A stretch of DNA of 64,000 nt from Ecdyonurus torrentis. Its lineage: Eukaryota; Arthropoda; Insecta; Ephemeroptera; Heptageniidae. The stretch covers positions 9,886,347 to 9,950,346 of the forward strand of contig OX439133.1 of assembly GCA_949318235.1 (NCBI GenBank), written 5' to 3'. The number at the start of each line of letters is the position of its first letter. Position 1 is the stretch's first letter. The position numbers were made by a program, and so were the translations under genes. Below, in pieces: positions 27,284 through 41,021 of this stretch. The notes under the pieces were generated by a model. The model had not been told where the DNA came from, did not search any database, and was given only the letters and a program-made list of their open reading frames with translations.

Positions 27284-29148
27284 TTCAACACGTTAAGTAA
27301 TAATACGGGCTACTTGAAGCTAAGGTTTCAGTTTAAAAAAATCATGAAAATGACAATTAAGTTCATATTTCAATGATAATTAGTTCCGATTTGAACTTTA
27401 CGTAATATAAGAACACCCACGTATATAGACTTTTAACATTAAAGTACCCACAATACGTACTTTACTTTTTTTTATAATGTAGCATGATCATTTCAGCAGG
27501 AAATACTTACTTTATATGATAATGCGGGCACGAGATTATTATTACACTACTTTTAACATGTATAAGCTTTCAGTCGCTACATGTAAAGGGAATGGGGGAT
27601 TTATATGATAATGTTATATATTTTTTCTTCGTGGTATAATATTTAGTACATTTCATATACTTTCGTATTTTTTAGGTATATGTTTATTTTTATGTATTTC
27701 GCTCTCCTCTCCTATTTCTTCATGCAAATAAATAAAAAAAAAAGGCAAAATTTAAAATATTCTATGTATTATGAATTATGAATATTGTACTTATATATTT
27801 CATTCATTATACTGTTATAGTAACAAATTTTAGTATTTTTTATTTATTATAAATTATTATATATTAGTATATAACAGTATTTTACCAAGTATTATTTTAT
27901 TGTAATATTTTGAGTAAATAAATAAACTAATTTTAATTAAAATTTACTTACAAAATTATTAAAATTTATACTTTGTTGTCTATTTACGTATCTATTATCA
28001 TTAATATCATTATTATATTGTAACTGACTGTACTGCAAAACAATTGGGCTAAATTGAGAGGTTGTATGCCTTATTTTGCCCAATAAAAGCCGTTATATAG
28101 TGGCAACGATTAAAAAAAATCAGTTTTTGTAAAATTGTATTTTGGTATCAGAATCTATATCTGCATACATATCCTATCTCTCTCTCTCTCTCTCTCTCCT
28201 CTCAGTAAAATTTTCATACATATTCTCCATAAAATCTCGATGTATAAAATAAGTATGATATTACTAGAATGGAATTCCAAAATAATAAATTATAATTTTT
28301 TTAAAAGCTATAATAATAAAATCATTGACATTATATATTTCAAAGTAAAAGAAAACAAACAGTATATAATAGTAGATTGATTTATTATATAGTTCAAAAA
28401 AAGAAGAACAAAGAAAGTTAAAATTTAATGTCTTAGTAAAGAAATAAATCTTACATGTCATTGTGAAATTTTAAAACAAAATTATTTGTCACCCCTGTGA
28501 GTGATATTCAGTCGTAAATTTTATAAATTTAGAACGAATAACGTTGGTTTAGTTAAATTATATTTTTTTACCCCATTTTTAGTCTTTTGCTTTTGAAATG
28601 TAGAAAAATTTTCATGAATTGAATTGCTATATCAAAACTTATGAAAATCTAACGCTGCATGTATATACATGACATTTTTTAGTGTAAGCTTCAAGCTTGA
28701 AAATATATAAAAAGGGGGGAGAATGTGCAACTGATTTGCTAATTTATCATTGTTCGGATAACATATCATGAAAATAAACAATTATATTATTATTTTTTTC
28801 AAATTTTCATTATTTAGAAACTCTTTGCTAATAGGGCGAGACAATTTTCAAATTTCACTTTTTTTTTTCTTTTTACGTTTTATATACTAGTACAATTTAT
28901 TTATAATTTTTTAAGGTGACATAAAAAAAAAAAAAAAGTTCTGCCATATAAATTTTTACTATAAATTTGCTATATTTTAATATTAATTTAAAAAACTTAC
29001 TATTCTCTCTATACTCTCCCTGTGCAATTCTCATTATCTCTTTAAATTTTACTTCTTTTTCAAACTTTTTTTTTTTTTTTCAAATTCAAAATATGTTTAT
29101 TCATTTCTATCTCCTACATTTCCTATATCATACAAAACATGTCCTATA

Positions 29149-29497
29149 TTAAAGGCATAGACCACATAAAACATCATGTGCTTTTTAATGAATAAACACA
29201 AAATGGGATCTTCAAAACGGTTGAAAATTTTAACCAGAATGTTAATGCAGCCACACGAGAGAGCGAAAAAATACTGTAAAGTCATGCAATTTGCGTGACT
29301 ATTCATGTTTTTGACGTCAGAAACATACAAAAATTAGTATATGAAAATGTTGTGCGGGTTGCATAAATCGAAATTTCTGATCACTGCTACGCATGGGCTG
29401 CTACGGAGCTTTGAGACAAACTAAAGTTATTTATGTGAGTCCCATCAAGTGTTTTGTGATATAAATGCTTATGTTTTTCTCTGGTCTATTCCTTTAA
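29149..29497. mobile_element. family-E foldback MITE (TTAA-flanked)
   Basis: Starts TTAAAGGCATAGACCACATA and ends TCTCTGGTCTATTCCTTTAA: inverted termini with TTAA on each side. About 350 bp, related at the ends to family D. Confidence 0.6.
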
Positions 29498-30061
29498 TTA
29501 AAATAATAATATCACTAATCAATTTATAAATTTTGAAACCAAAAGTCCTTCACACTATACTATTTGAAATCTATTTGCATGATCAAAACTTCTTAAAAAG
29601 TTAATAAAACAAATGAAAAAGTATATTATCTCCTTGATCGATTTAAATTGACCCCTTTTAAAACCTAAAATTCTAATTTTGGAATTGATGATATATATTA
29701 TACAAACTTTTTGACTTTTAAGAAGAAATGTAGGGCACTTGTATCATTCGTGTTAAATTGATGTAGAGGGCTTATATATTTTGTTGAATATAGATTGAAC
29801 AAAAGCAAATTGAAAATTGAAGTTACAGATTTTATATAGGGCTCAGAGTAAAAATGATTCAACTAGTATAATGCTGTTTAAGTTTAATAAAATTCAAAAT
29901 TGTTTATTTCAAATCTTTCTCCTATAATCAAATTAAAAAATAACAAATCTGCTATATCATAAAAAAAAAAAAAAACATAGTCATTGAAAAAGCGATCTTA
30001 TTACTTACATACTAAAACGCACTTTTAAAATATACCACTTTACCATCAGAAAAATTATTTC

Positions 30062-30109
<48 letters not shown>

Positions 30110-30444
30110 AGACATAAAAATTATAGGGTGTGGCCTAATAGATGCAAAATAATTGTAATTAGCAATGAGTAAATTACATCGGTATTAAATGGCCAATGTT
30201 TTGCTCTTTTTTTAAATAAATTATACAGTAATAATAGCTGCTCAAAAAAAAAAAAAAAAAAAAAAAAATGATATCAATTTGAAAATCTGTATAGATATCG
30301 GATCTCGAACCTTTTCCCTTTCATACATTTTTGTTTTTTCTTTTTGGGAGAAAGAATATATCATATTATAATGAGGAAAAATATAATATGAAAAAAACAA
30401 ATGCTTTTGCATCACGTACAGTTCAGTTTATTTTTATTTAATAT

Positions 30445-30489
<45 letters not shown>

Positions 30490-30960
30490 AAATATTATCC
30501 TTCCTTGTTTTCTCATCAATATTTTATATCGTTGTTCAAAGGATGGCCTATTTTTTTTTCTTTTTTTGTTGAGTATTTTATCAGTGCCTAGCGTGCTGCT
30601 TCCTTGTTTACGGACAAAAATAAATGCGTATATTATAATAATTATCTATAGCTAATTTTTTAAGCAATATTTCCTTCAACATAATAGCACAATATAAATA
30701 TATGCAATATTTTGTATACTTTATCACAATTATTTAATAATGATGTTCGAATTAAAAAAAAAAAAATTTACATGACATTTAATGCGCAGCATAAATTTAC
30801 GTAATTTCTTCTTACCACCAGCTTATTTTACATTAAAAAAAAATGAATATTTGATTTTTTTTAAATAATTTTAATATAAATTAAATTTTAAGCACATGGT
30901 GACTAATTTTTTTTAAATTGTATTATGTTGTTTTTTTATATAAAGTTAATATATAGTATT

Positions 30961-31061
30961 GTTCGTAAACCCTGTTTTCTTGCACCAAAACATGCGCATT
31001 AGCATTTGAATAACCAAAGGCGATCGTCATTTTAGAAGAAGAGAAGAGGGTTTACGAACAG
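30961..31061. mobile_element. family-L short MITE
   Basis: Starts GTTCGTAAACCCTGTTTTCT and ends GAGGGTTTACGAACAG: perfect GTTCGTAAACCCT-type inverted ends. Interior ATTTGAATAACCAAAGGCG matches the copy at 3,371 in inverse orientation. Confidence 0.62.
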
Positions 31062-31817
31062 CATTAATTAGATATGATATAACATAATCGTAATGCCGTT
31101 GCAAGTATTTTTTTTTTTTTTTACTATCCTTGCACATAAAATTAGAGCGAATTAAGAGTATTAAAGTTAAAAAAAAAAAACAAAAAAAAACTTCCAATTA
31201 AAACTCAATGAACAAATCTCATTCTCTCTCTCTCTCTCTCCTCTCTTTACACCTGAGAAAATTAATTACAACTCAAAAAAATCACTTGTTATATATTTAC
31301 TTCTCCCACGGTAAAATGACGTCATTTCCTTTACCAAGTAAAGTTAAAATAATAATATTATATATATAAAAAAAAAAGGGTTCACAAAAGCATCAGCTAA
31401 AGGTTCAAAAACAACATGATGGTATATTATGCTCTACTAGTCTAGCGTTAACCTACGTATATAAAGAATCAACTTTCTGACTTTGACGTTTTCGTATTAT
31501 ACATGAGAGAATGAAGAAGAAGAAGAATTAAGTTTCCTGTTCAATGTTAAAACAATGCAACTGTGACTGTGCTATGTAGTTGATTTTTTACGCTTCTTCA
31601 TGCCATTGAAAATGTTTATATATAAATACGTATATATTCATTAAGAAATATATTTGTTAATGGATTTTACTTAAATTTTGTTTTCAACTGTATCCGTAAA
31701 AAATTGTTGGAATACAATTAAATGTATAAAGATCTTTGTTGGAAAGAGAAAAATAGACTCGGATGTTTCTTAGTCAATGCTGAGTTATTTCTCTATCATT
31801 TATCTCTCTCATATACA

Positions 31818-31835
31818 TCTCTGTCTCTGTCTCTG

Positions 31836-31931
<96 letters not shown>
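31818..31931. repeat. compound (CTCTGT)n-(CT)n microsatellite
   Basis: About 38 bp of CTCTGT hexamers then about 76 bp of CT. The boundary shows a hexamer expansion beside a dinucleotide expansion. Confidence 0.93.
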
Positions 31932-31934
<3 letters not shown>

Positions 31935-33260
31935 ATCTGCCACCCTCTCTCTCATTGAACGCTGAAGGTGAAATCTATAATAAAATTATAAGAAACCAAA
32001 CTAATAATATAAATTCATTGGTATAGTAAAAGCTATATTTAACAGAAAATTAATTTTGAAAAAGCTTAATTTTTATAAATAAATATGATATTTTTTATAT
32101 ATTTTGTTTATTATATATTTTCAATATATATTTGAAATATATGATGCACACCAGTGACTTATACATACGATAGCTTATAGCCACAAAATTTAATTGGCAG
32201 GGGATTTTCATCACCATTCAACGTATGTTTAGTATAATATAATGATCTATAAGTACTTTTCCATGAGCATCATGTACGTAAATAAACTCTTCGAAAAGTC
32301 ATATAAATTATAAAACGATCAAAATCATGTTTGAGAATATCATGGTGTAATTTTTCATCTCTTTTGAGTCTGTATTTAGGACTGACGAAAGTGAAACACG
32401 TGCAGTCGGTGCAGTACACACATTTCACGGAGTGTAGTGCCGAAAGATCCAATGTGTTAGTTTTTTATATCTAGATTTTCACCAAGTTATCGGACTCTTC
32501 ACTATGATAAGGCTCTTTCTGATTTCTCCTATACATTTTATTTTAAATTTATCATAATTAAAATCACATTAAATAATAATAATAATAAAAAAAAAAACTC
32601 TAGCGCATCTCATTCAATATAATAATAAAATAATATAAGGAAAAACAAAAAGTGACTAAAAAGGTTATTTTAAGGTCAAAACAAGGCGTACAATGAACAA
32701 ATATACAGGGTGGGTGTATATATAATATGTAAAGAACTGAAGCTTAAATCCCGTCTAAAACTCAAGTTACGGAAGGAAGTCAGTCGGAGAGAGGGAAAAA
32801 ATATACTTCATTCAGTTTTATATATAAGAGTTTTTATGTTTTTATATATTATACTTATATTAAAATTACTGATGTATGACGTTTTCCTTTATTTTTACCC
32901 TTCACGCGAGTATCTTTTACTTTTTTATATAAGTATAAATAATGATAGGAAATATTTTTTAATTCATGACGAAATTTAATATTATTATAAAGGGGTTTGT
33001 TTTTGATTTTATATAAGGATGACCATATAAAAAAAGTGAATACTTAAAGGGTGAGAAATGTTGGTTATTGGTAATTTCTTTGTGGATGTGTATCCAGTTT
33101 AATGTGGTAAAGGTAGACACAAGCTATGTACACTTAAAATTGACATGCAACAAAGCTGATAGTTTTTTTTTTCTTCTTCTTTTTTTTTTTTTGCACCTTT
33201 TCATAATAATTTTTCTTAATTTCAATGTCCTATTCCACAATTTAATTATAATTTAGTTTA

Positions 33261-33578
33261 TAGGGTGTGCACGCATGAAGTCACTCTATAAGTGCTTTTT
33301 GATGCTCTTCTTGAGCAATGAATAACATTGCTCAGCATATAGGACAAACGTAGTTTTTGGCTATTTTCTTTGTAAAATTAGCTATTTTTTTGTCATTATT
33401 TTTCTTGCATACTTGAGGTACGAATTCCACCTGTTAACAGCATCAATGCTCTCAAAAAAATTGCCAAGTATTTTTAAACTGGCAAAAGGTGCCATTTTCC
33501 CATACTGGCTATATGTTATTTAGTACTCACTTATGACGTTGACTTTAACCAGACTTTAACATGAATGAAACCACCCTG
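33261..33578 (+). mobile_element. family-A MITE copy, full length
   Basis: Begins TAGGGTGTGCACGCATGAAG and ends AACATGAATGAAACCACCCT. The ends are imperfect inverted repeats. It abuts an opposite copy. Confidence 0.7.
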
Positions 33579-33863
33579 TAGGGTATTTGCATTCATATAA
33601 AAGTCAACGCCATATGTGAGCAAACTAATTGTAAATAACATGCTGAAAAAAATTACTCATATATGTTGCCTTTTTTAAAAATACTCATCATATAGCAATA
33701 TTTTTGAGAAATTGATACTATTACTATTATTTAAAAAAAAAAAAAAAAAAAAATCATAATAATGATAAAATTAGCTAATTTTGCAAAGAAAGTCTACACA
33801 AACCACGTTTGTTATCCTATGCTGAGCAATGTTATTCATGACGTCATGCGCATACACCCTATA
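33579..33863 (-). mobile_element. family-A MITE copy, inverted against its neighbour
   Basis: Begins TAGGGTATTTGCATTCATAT and ends GACGTCATGCGCATACACCC. The two copies form a large inverted pair just 640 bp upstream of the neur start codon. Confidence 0.7.
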
Positions 33864-34420
33864 CAACGCAACTTTAGATTGTTGTGCGGGAAGCCTATCT
33901 ACTAAACGTGCAGGCGAACACGCCATTTTCATCATAGAATACACGATCTCAATAAAAATCGTAAATAATCTTCTATCAACATATAATTATAGCGTTTTAA
34001 AGTAAATATGCTGATAGTACTATAAAAATAATAACAAATAAATATTTAATTTTAATAAAATTGATAAATAATTGCTATACAAAAATTAAATTATCATTAT
34101 ATTGTAAAAAAGTTATAACAAAATGAATTTTAATTTTAATTATATAAAATTCAAGCAATTATTGTCTCTTTAATTTATAAAAATATCATTAAAATAAAAC
34201 CACCTTGCAGAAAAATGTCACGAAAAAAAAATTATATAATAATCATTAAAAGAAATCAAGTGAAAAAAAAATTAAAAAACTTACACCATTATCAAAAAAC
34301 CTGCGTAATTTTTTATAATATTTACCTCTATACCAAAAATCAAGGTGCATACCGACAGCTGTCTTAAAAAAAGTAGGGGAAAATATCTCTCCCTCCCCCC
34401 TTCTCTTCCCCCCTCCTCTA

Positions 34421-34432
34421 TTTTATAATATA
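34421..34432 (+). promoter_or_regulatory. possible TATA-like box upstream of neur
   Basis: TTTTATAATATA lies about 70 bases before the ATG and directly follows a C/T-rich stretch (34388-34418). In sequence this AT-rich, such a match is weak evidence. The true start site may be elsewhere. Confidence 0.2.
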
Positions 34433-34500
34433 CGAAAGCGTTGGTTGCATTTAAAAATTTTTTAGTTGTGCGATAGTTTTCATTACGAACGGATCGCATA

Positions 34501-34846
34501 ATGGTTGTTTCTGGTGGAATACAGTGTTATACACAACAATTAGAGAGTAGTGGACATTGTTGTTTTCAACAATGTCATTGTCATTATCATCCTTGCAACA
34601 ATATAGTAGTTGTTAATACAACTGCACCTATTATTAATAAGAAAAATGTTGTCGCAAGTGCATCATGTAGTTCAAATAATTATTCTTCATCTAGTTTAAT
34701 GTCACAACATCATCATGAACAACATGAAAGTAGTACATCTTGTCTTAGTAAAAATATAAGTACAAATAGTGTTACTAGTACTAAAGTTAAATCTACTAGT
34801 AGTAAAATGAAGGTGTTAAAGAAAATTAAGAAAAAAATTGGATTAG
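34501..34846 (+). CDS. neur: neur exon 1: N-terminus with polybasic membrane motif
   Basis: Residues 1-115 plus one base (phase 1). The first 100 residues are low complexity, rich in Ser, Asn, His and Cys, without a recognisable fold. The exon ends in KMKVLKKIKKKIGL, just before the GTAAGT donor. Drosophila Neur, as I recall it, has a near-identical Lys-rich stretch followed directly by NHR1, so this exon belongs to the gene although it lies 9.3 kb from exon 2. Splicing to 44188 makes the expected Leu-Ala-Pro-Arg junction in frame. Confidence 0.87.
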
Positions 34847-36148
34847 GTAAGTTTTTTTTTTTTTTTTTCGATGTTTTTCTTGTGGGAAAAAAAAAATGAT
34901 GGCATTTTGTGTTGTTTTTTATTGTTTATCCGTCTTTTGTTCATGTACATATTTAAATGTTCTAGTTTATGCTATTTTTGATGCAATTACATTATCGGGT
35001 ACTTGTGGTTTAAAAGTTTGTTTGCAGAAGCGTAAAGTTAGCAAATGAATTCTCATGTGAAAAAAAAGCATTGATTATTAATAGCTTATAAAAGTGTTTA
35101 ACAGTTTGTTTTTTTCTATAAATTACAAAATGTTATTGTTAAATAAATTTAATTCATAATTTTCATAACATTAAAGAATTTAAATTCTGATATTTTCATC
35201 ATTTTTTTTTAAGTATATATTTTCTATTAGCGTTCAATCCTCTCTCATTTATTTATTTCTCTATATATAATGCATTATAAAATTGAATAAATACCTACTT
35301 ACCAACTGTTACCATAGCAATATTAATAAATATATTGATTTTTAATGCATTTTACTGTTAAAAAAATGTTTCACACACATGCACAGTTTTTTTTTTTTTT
35401 AATTTGTTTCTGTGTGCTCTATTTCCGTTCTAATAACGGTTTTTTTCCTTATATATTTTTATGCATAATAAATTTTTATATTGCGTAAAAACAAAGACAA
35501 GATTTTGTTTTTTCTTCTTTTTTTTAAATTTGTCATACCGTATGTTACTTTATTTATATTTAAAAGTTCTGTTATAAATCTTTCAACAAAAATAAAGTTT
35601 ACGGCAATTTTCAAAAGAAAAAATATTGTAAACTTAACATACATATTTTACGTTTAAAAATAGCAGTTTAGCTTGAAAATTAGAGCATGATTATTTTTTT
35701 TTTTGTAAAGAAGTTTTTAACGTGGTTTTTGAGCTTTTTTTTTCTATACAGATACACATACCAATACCCTTTTTTTTGTGGCTTCTTAATTTTTTATTCA
35801 TAATAAAATTTACATAACATTCAATATTGGGTGTATGCGCATGACGTTATATTTAATGCACTTGGAAGCCATACTGGAGTAATGAATAAACATTGGCTCA
35901 GCATAGGACAAACTTGTTTTGTTGTTGTTTTTTTTGTTATTTTTCTTTAGGAAATCGGCTAATTTTTTATTTTTTATTTTTAAGTATTTTTAAACTGGGT
36001 AAAATGAGTCGTTTTATTATGCGATCCATGTTATTGACTGATCCAATATGGCGTCGACTTTAACATGAATGCATGCACCTTATATTTTAGTTTACTTGTC
36101 TCATGCAAGCTGAAAAAAAGGGGGGTGAAAAAAAATCCGGAAAACAGT

Positions 36149-36179
<31 letters not shown>

Positions 36180-39100
36180 CAGTTTTTCATTTTTTTTTTC
36201 TACAAGTACATCTTTCTAACATTTTTAAATTTGTTGCTGACCTTTTATATTCTCCATAATATAACATGTTATAAAATAGTTAACTCAAAAATAAATCTAT
36301 AAATAAATTATTGACCTTTACATGTTTCACGCTACTTAATCCATTAAAAAAAAAACTGTGTTCTGTTAATTCGTGCTATACTAGATTATAAAAATATAAA
36401 CTGAGATAATTTTTATTTCTCGTAATCACATAAAAATCGTGCGTTTCTGACGTCATTATTTTATCGTCTATAAAAACATGCAAAAATAATTATGTACTAA
36501 TTTTTTTGAACTCTGTTTTCTGATATCACATATATATAATAAAAGTAAAAGTTTATTTTTTGATTTATTAATTTGTCAGTGATATGCAAATGAATGGAAA
36601 TTTTTAATTATACTTTTACTATATTTATAAAGGAAGAGGATACTAAATTTAAATATTCTACGGAAGTGTTAATAGTAAGAGTTTCCCATTGATATAAGAT
36701 GATTGCTTTGAACTTGGTTCCTATTATCAATCAATATTAATTTCTATGAGAGTTAGAAACTTCAGTAACCAGTTTAATAGAATCCTTATGATTAGCTGAT
36801 TTCATTGAACTGGTTACCGAAGCTCCTATATAGTAAATTAATCAATATTTATTAATATTTGACTTAGAACCTTCAGTAGCCAGTTCAATTGAATCCTTGT
36901 TAAGAGCTGATTTCATTAAACTGGTTATACTAATTAAGAAATTACCATAATTAAATAAAAAAATCCAATCAAAAATAGATCAATTTTAATTAATTAATCT
37001 CTTCCTTATATATTTATTTTTCCTTGAAAAAAACAAATTCAATGATATTTAGTCGTGCGAAATAGTATTGTACTTTTTTCCCATGCCAAAACAGATGTAT
37101 TAAGAATACCATAGAGTAGTGAGAGAGAGAGGGGGGAAAAATACTGAAAAGAGAACCAATATATTTCTTTTCACCTGGCACCCTTCAAAATCTTATGCCA
37201 GTAACAAAAACTGACCGTGAGACAATTTTCTTAAAAACAGGGGGTGGGGGGAAATAAATGCTTCCGAAAAATTTCCCAGGAATTGTATAATATAGTATTT
37301 TTACTTCAAAAACGGTGTGTTGAATTTATTGTAATTTTCACCTTTTAAAATTGCAAAAACCACTCAATTTTAGCTTCTGAATTTACGTTTCCATAACGAA
37401 TCTTATTTCTTTTTTTACGATTTTCAAGCCTTAAATTCGTGTTTATTTTTTATTTAAATTTTATTCGATTTCTACTTTATTTTTTTACAGCTAGTAGTAA
37501 AAATACGTCGGAATAAAAATTGTACAAACTGAAATTTAATATATAAAAACTTAGTCTTTTGAAACGAACATTATTGCACGGTAATATAATTTTTCCAATA
37601 TTACTTCACAAGAACAATAAAGTCTATAATATTATACATAAACAATATAATAATAAACCTTAAGTAATATGTAAATTAATATTAAATTTATTTCACGACC
37701 TTGCCTTTAGTGTATACAGGTAAAATATAATCTTTCATTATAAAATAAAAAGTTTCGCTCCCACGGTTCTAAAAAGAACATCATACTATCTTCCTATATA
37801 GTAACTTTATCTTTAAACAACTACTCTAGATGATTTTTCATAAGAAAGTTATGATAGCAAGATTATATATGAAGTTCTCAATAGGTTAAGATCAAGTATA
37901 ATAACGTACCAAATATATTTTTTTAATTATATACTAGAAAAAAATACAGGTAGTGTCCATTTGGAAGGAAAATACGTAGAGATTGAAACGAATAAATTAG
38001 GGTATGTTTTTTTTTTTATAACCATAACAAATTGGTTTCTTTAAGTTTTGACTGTTTTATTTCTTTTCTTTATATTTACAATTGCTATATAATCAAATAT
38101 CGTATTTTTTTTTCCCATGACCATTAGAGAAATAGATATATTTTTATATATAATTAGGCTGATACGTATATACAAATAAATCGTGTATATTATTTTGTAA
38201 TATATAATAAAGCACGATAATATTAAATCATGAACTTTCTAAATTAAAATCAAATAAAAAAAAATTCTCCATTTCTTGGAACCATTCATGTTTAAGTCGC
38301 TACCATGTTAGATCATTCAATAACATTTATTGCATAGGAAAATTAATCATTTTGCCAATTTAAAAATACTCTGTGTAAGCAATATTTTTTGAGCATTGAT
38401 TGAATTCTTATTATGAGAAAAATAATCATAACAAAAAAAAATCCCAAAAAAAAGAGTCAAAAACTACGTTTTCCTATGCTGAGTAATGTATTCATTACTC
38501 CAGTATGGCATTAAAGCGCATTCAATATGACGTCATACAGATACACTCTAAAGATATATATTTTTAAATTCTTTATCTGTTATTTCTTATTCAAATGCAT
38601 CATAAGTCTATTTTTAAATAATTCCTTGATTTTTTTTTCTATTTGATACTTGTTTCTATATTATACAGTACTTGTGTACAAAAAGATATGATACCATACA
38701 TAAGCAATTGCATACACGTCAATGGTCGTTTACGTAAACATAAAAAGGATACAAACGTGACATACTTTAAGTACATACTATAAAAATAATGGCTTCATTT
38801 GCATACGCTAATGACTTAGAAAAAAAAAAAGTATGTACTTTTTATTTTTTATAGTGTATGTAATGGATTTCCTTTACAGAATATTTTTATAATGGGTTCA
38901 ATAATTTATAATTAATATACATTTACGTATATATGCATAAATAAGGAAGCAGTAAATACGTAAATAAATATACGAATAAATATATATAAATAAAATACAT
39001 ATTTAATCAATGATAATTTAATAACTACTATCTAAAATTAATGAACCCATTCTATATACTCTTTTTTGCACTTAAAAAATAAAACGCAATGAAAAAAAAA

Positions 39101-40990
39101 AAAAAAAAAGAATTCAACTTGTTTAAAAAAAAAGTTTAACAGGTCATATAGCAAAAGCTGAAATATGAATTGATGGTTAAATTGAGATAGGAGGGAGGTA
39201 CGTGTTTCGCATGCGATGTAATAATAATAATAATAAAAAATACGTTACTGTGGGAACTTCTCATAAAGATTTCCCTTCTCTCTCTTTCAGTTTTTTTCCT
39301 GTTGCACAAACCCATCAGAGTAAAAAAAAACAAGAAAAAAAATACTTCAATATGGCTTCTTACACTGTTAAAAAAATATTAGTTTCCATTTTTTTTATGG
39401 TGATATCCGTTTCTGTGGTGAGTAGAAGGAAAGGAAAGGACACTTTTTTTTTTCTGTGAAAGGGATGCGTGGGAGTAAATTTTATATTTTATTTCGTCGT
39501 TTTTGTTTTGTTTGTTTTTTTCAAATTAGTGAACGATGCTAAAGAATAATCACATAATTTTATGAACTCATTGCTAACATTTTACTTAAATATTTTACTC
39601 ATTTCTATCCAGCACACAAACGCTTTAAACATAATATACTTCATGAAAAATTCACGCTATATTTCCATTGCAATTTCGTAAATGTTAATCGTTTTAAATC
39701 TTTAATGCACACAGTTTATAAAAGTTAAAAATTTCTATCTGTTATCTTACTACAAGAAAACAACAACAATAATTATTTAAAAAAAGAAACTCAAAGTTCT
39801 TTTTCTTATTATAACAGAATATACACTCGCCAGTATAATTATTTTAACTCCTTTTTTAAAAGACACGTACAAAAAATAAAAATTATAAGTGTAGAATGCT
39901 AACTATAATACTTACTTTTAAATACGTATTTTAAAAAAGAACGGAGTGTGCAACAAAAAATATAAAATAATAACAAAAGTAAAAATGTCAACGAACTTTT
40001 ATATAATTTAAATTTTTTATCAACACCTTACATGCAATTAACATAGGGTCAACGAAATAAGAAAAATGTATATTACTACCCAAAAAAATATGTAAATTTT
40101 TTACTATTGCATAATAACAAAGATTTTTTTTTCTTAGTGTAAATAAGACTTTTTTTTTTGTATATGTTTCTCTCATTCAAGAAAATTACGGGAAGTAATT
40201 AAATTGTTTAATTATTTTACAACGATGATAATATTTAATTAATATATCTTATTACTATAAGATTTTTTTATATTATATTTTGTGTGAAGGTGTAAAATTG
40301 TTACTACCTTTTTTTTTGTATTTTTTTTTAAAAAAAGGGAAGAAAAAAATTATTTTTTTCCTTGAGAATATTATTGTTTGATCTTAAATGATAGTTGTTA
40401 TCTTATTTTAATGTCATAAAAAAAGTAAAAATTCTTGTTTAAATTACTATTTTTTATCATTTTCTGCAGGGGAAATATTATATTACATTTGATAATAAAG
40501 GCACTTGTTTAACATTGTGTTTTTTGGTGAAGACAATTAAATTCAGTGAGACTGGAATGTAGATAGCTCGTTTCTGGTTTTTGGAGTCCGGAGGCTCGGA
40601 CTGACCATAAAAGAAAATCCGCGATAGCCCGCCCCCCCCCCCTTGTTTGGAGGCCCCTAATGCTCTAAAAAGGGCGTTAACCAGGGTTTTACGCCCCCTT
40701 TTGTGGCCCCCTTTTTCACGGATGTGGCCCCTTGAGTGCCAGTCTGACCCTGATGACCTAATAGTCCATCTCAATGTATGGGGATTATGGTGGTCATGAT
40801 TGAAATTATTTATTGAAAAGTAAATTACTATTTATGGTTATACTAGATCTATATGGCAATGAGAAAAAAAGTGAATGTAACGAGAGAGAGAGAGACCGAA
40901 AAATTATATATCACGATTAATGAATCACTCAACAAATTGCTCGTCCTTATAAAATAAAATCTATTAATAAAATATTCATTCCCTAAAGCT

Positions 40991-41021
<31 letters not shown>

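Larger units (their letters stand above)
1..34420. other. gene-free AT-rich region left of neur
   Basis: I found no exon with both family similarity and usable splice sites on either strand. The open frames here are short and come from homopolymers, microsatellites or chance. Recognisable content is listed separately: MITE families A, B, C, E and L, the hAT-like elements, one retrotransposon fragment and simple repeats. The longest stretches with nothing else that I can name are 5,050-5,840, 7,200-9,300, 13,410-14,250, 17,800-18,480, 19,380-20,850 and 27,290-29,140. Short or divergent exons could be missed. Confidence 0.6.

Noticed and set aside
28075..28160. TTGGTATCAGAATC resembling a copia primer-binding site after AATAAAAGCCG
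   Set aside because: A match this short is expected by chance; no LTR pair and no coding remnant.
31722..31965. Open frames of Ser-Leu and Cys-Leu repeats
   Set aside because: Translation of the compound CT/CTCTGT microsatellite.
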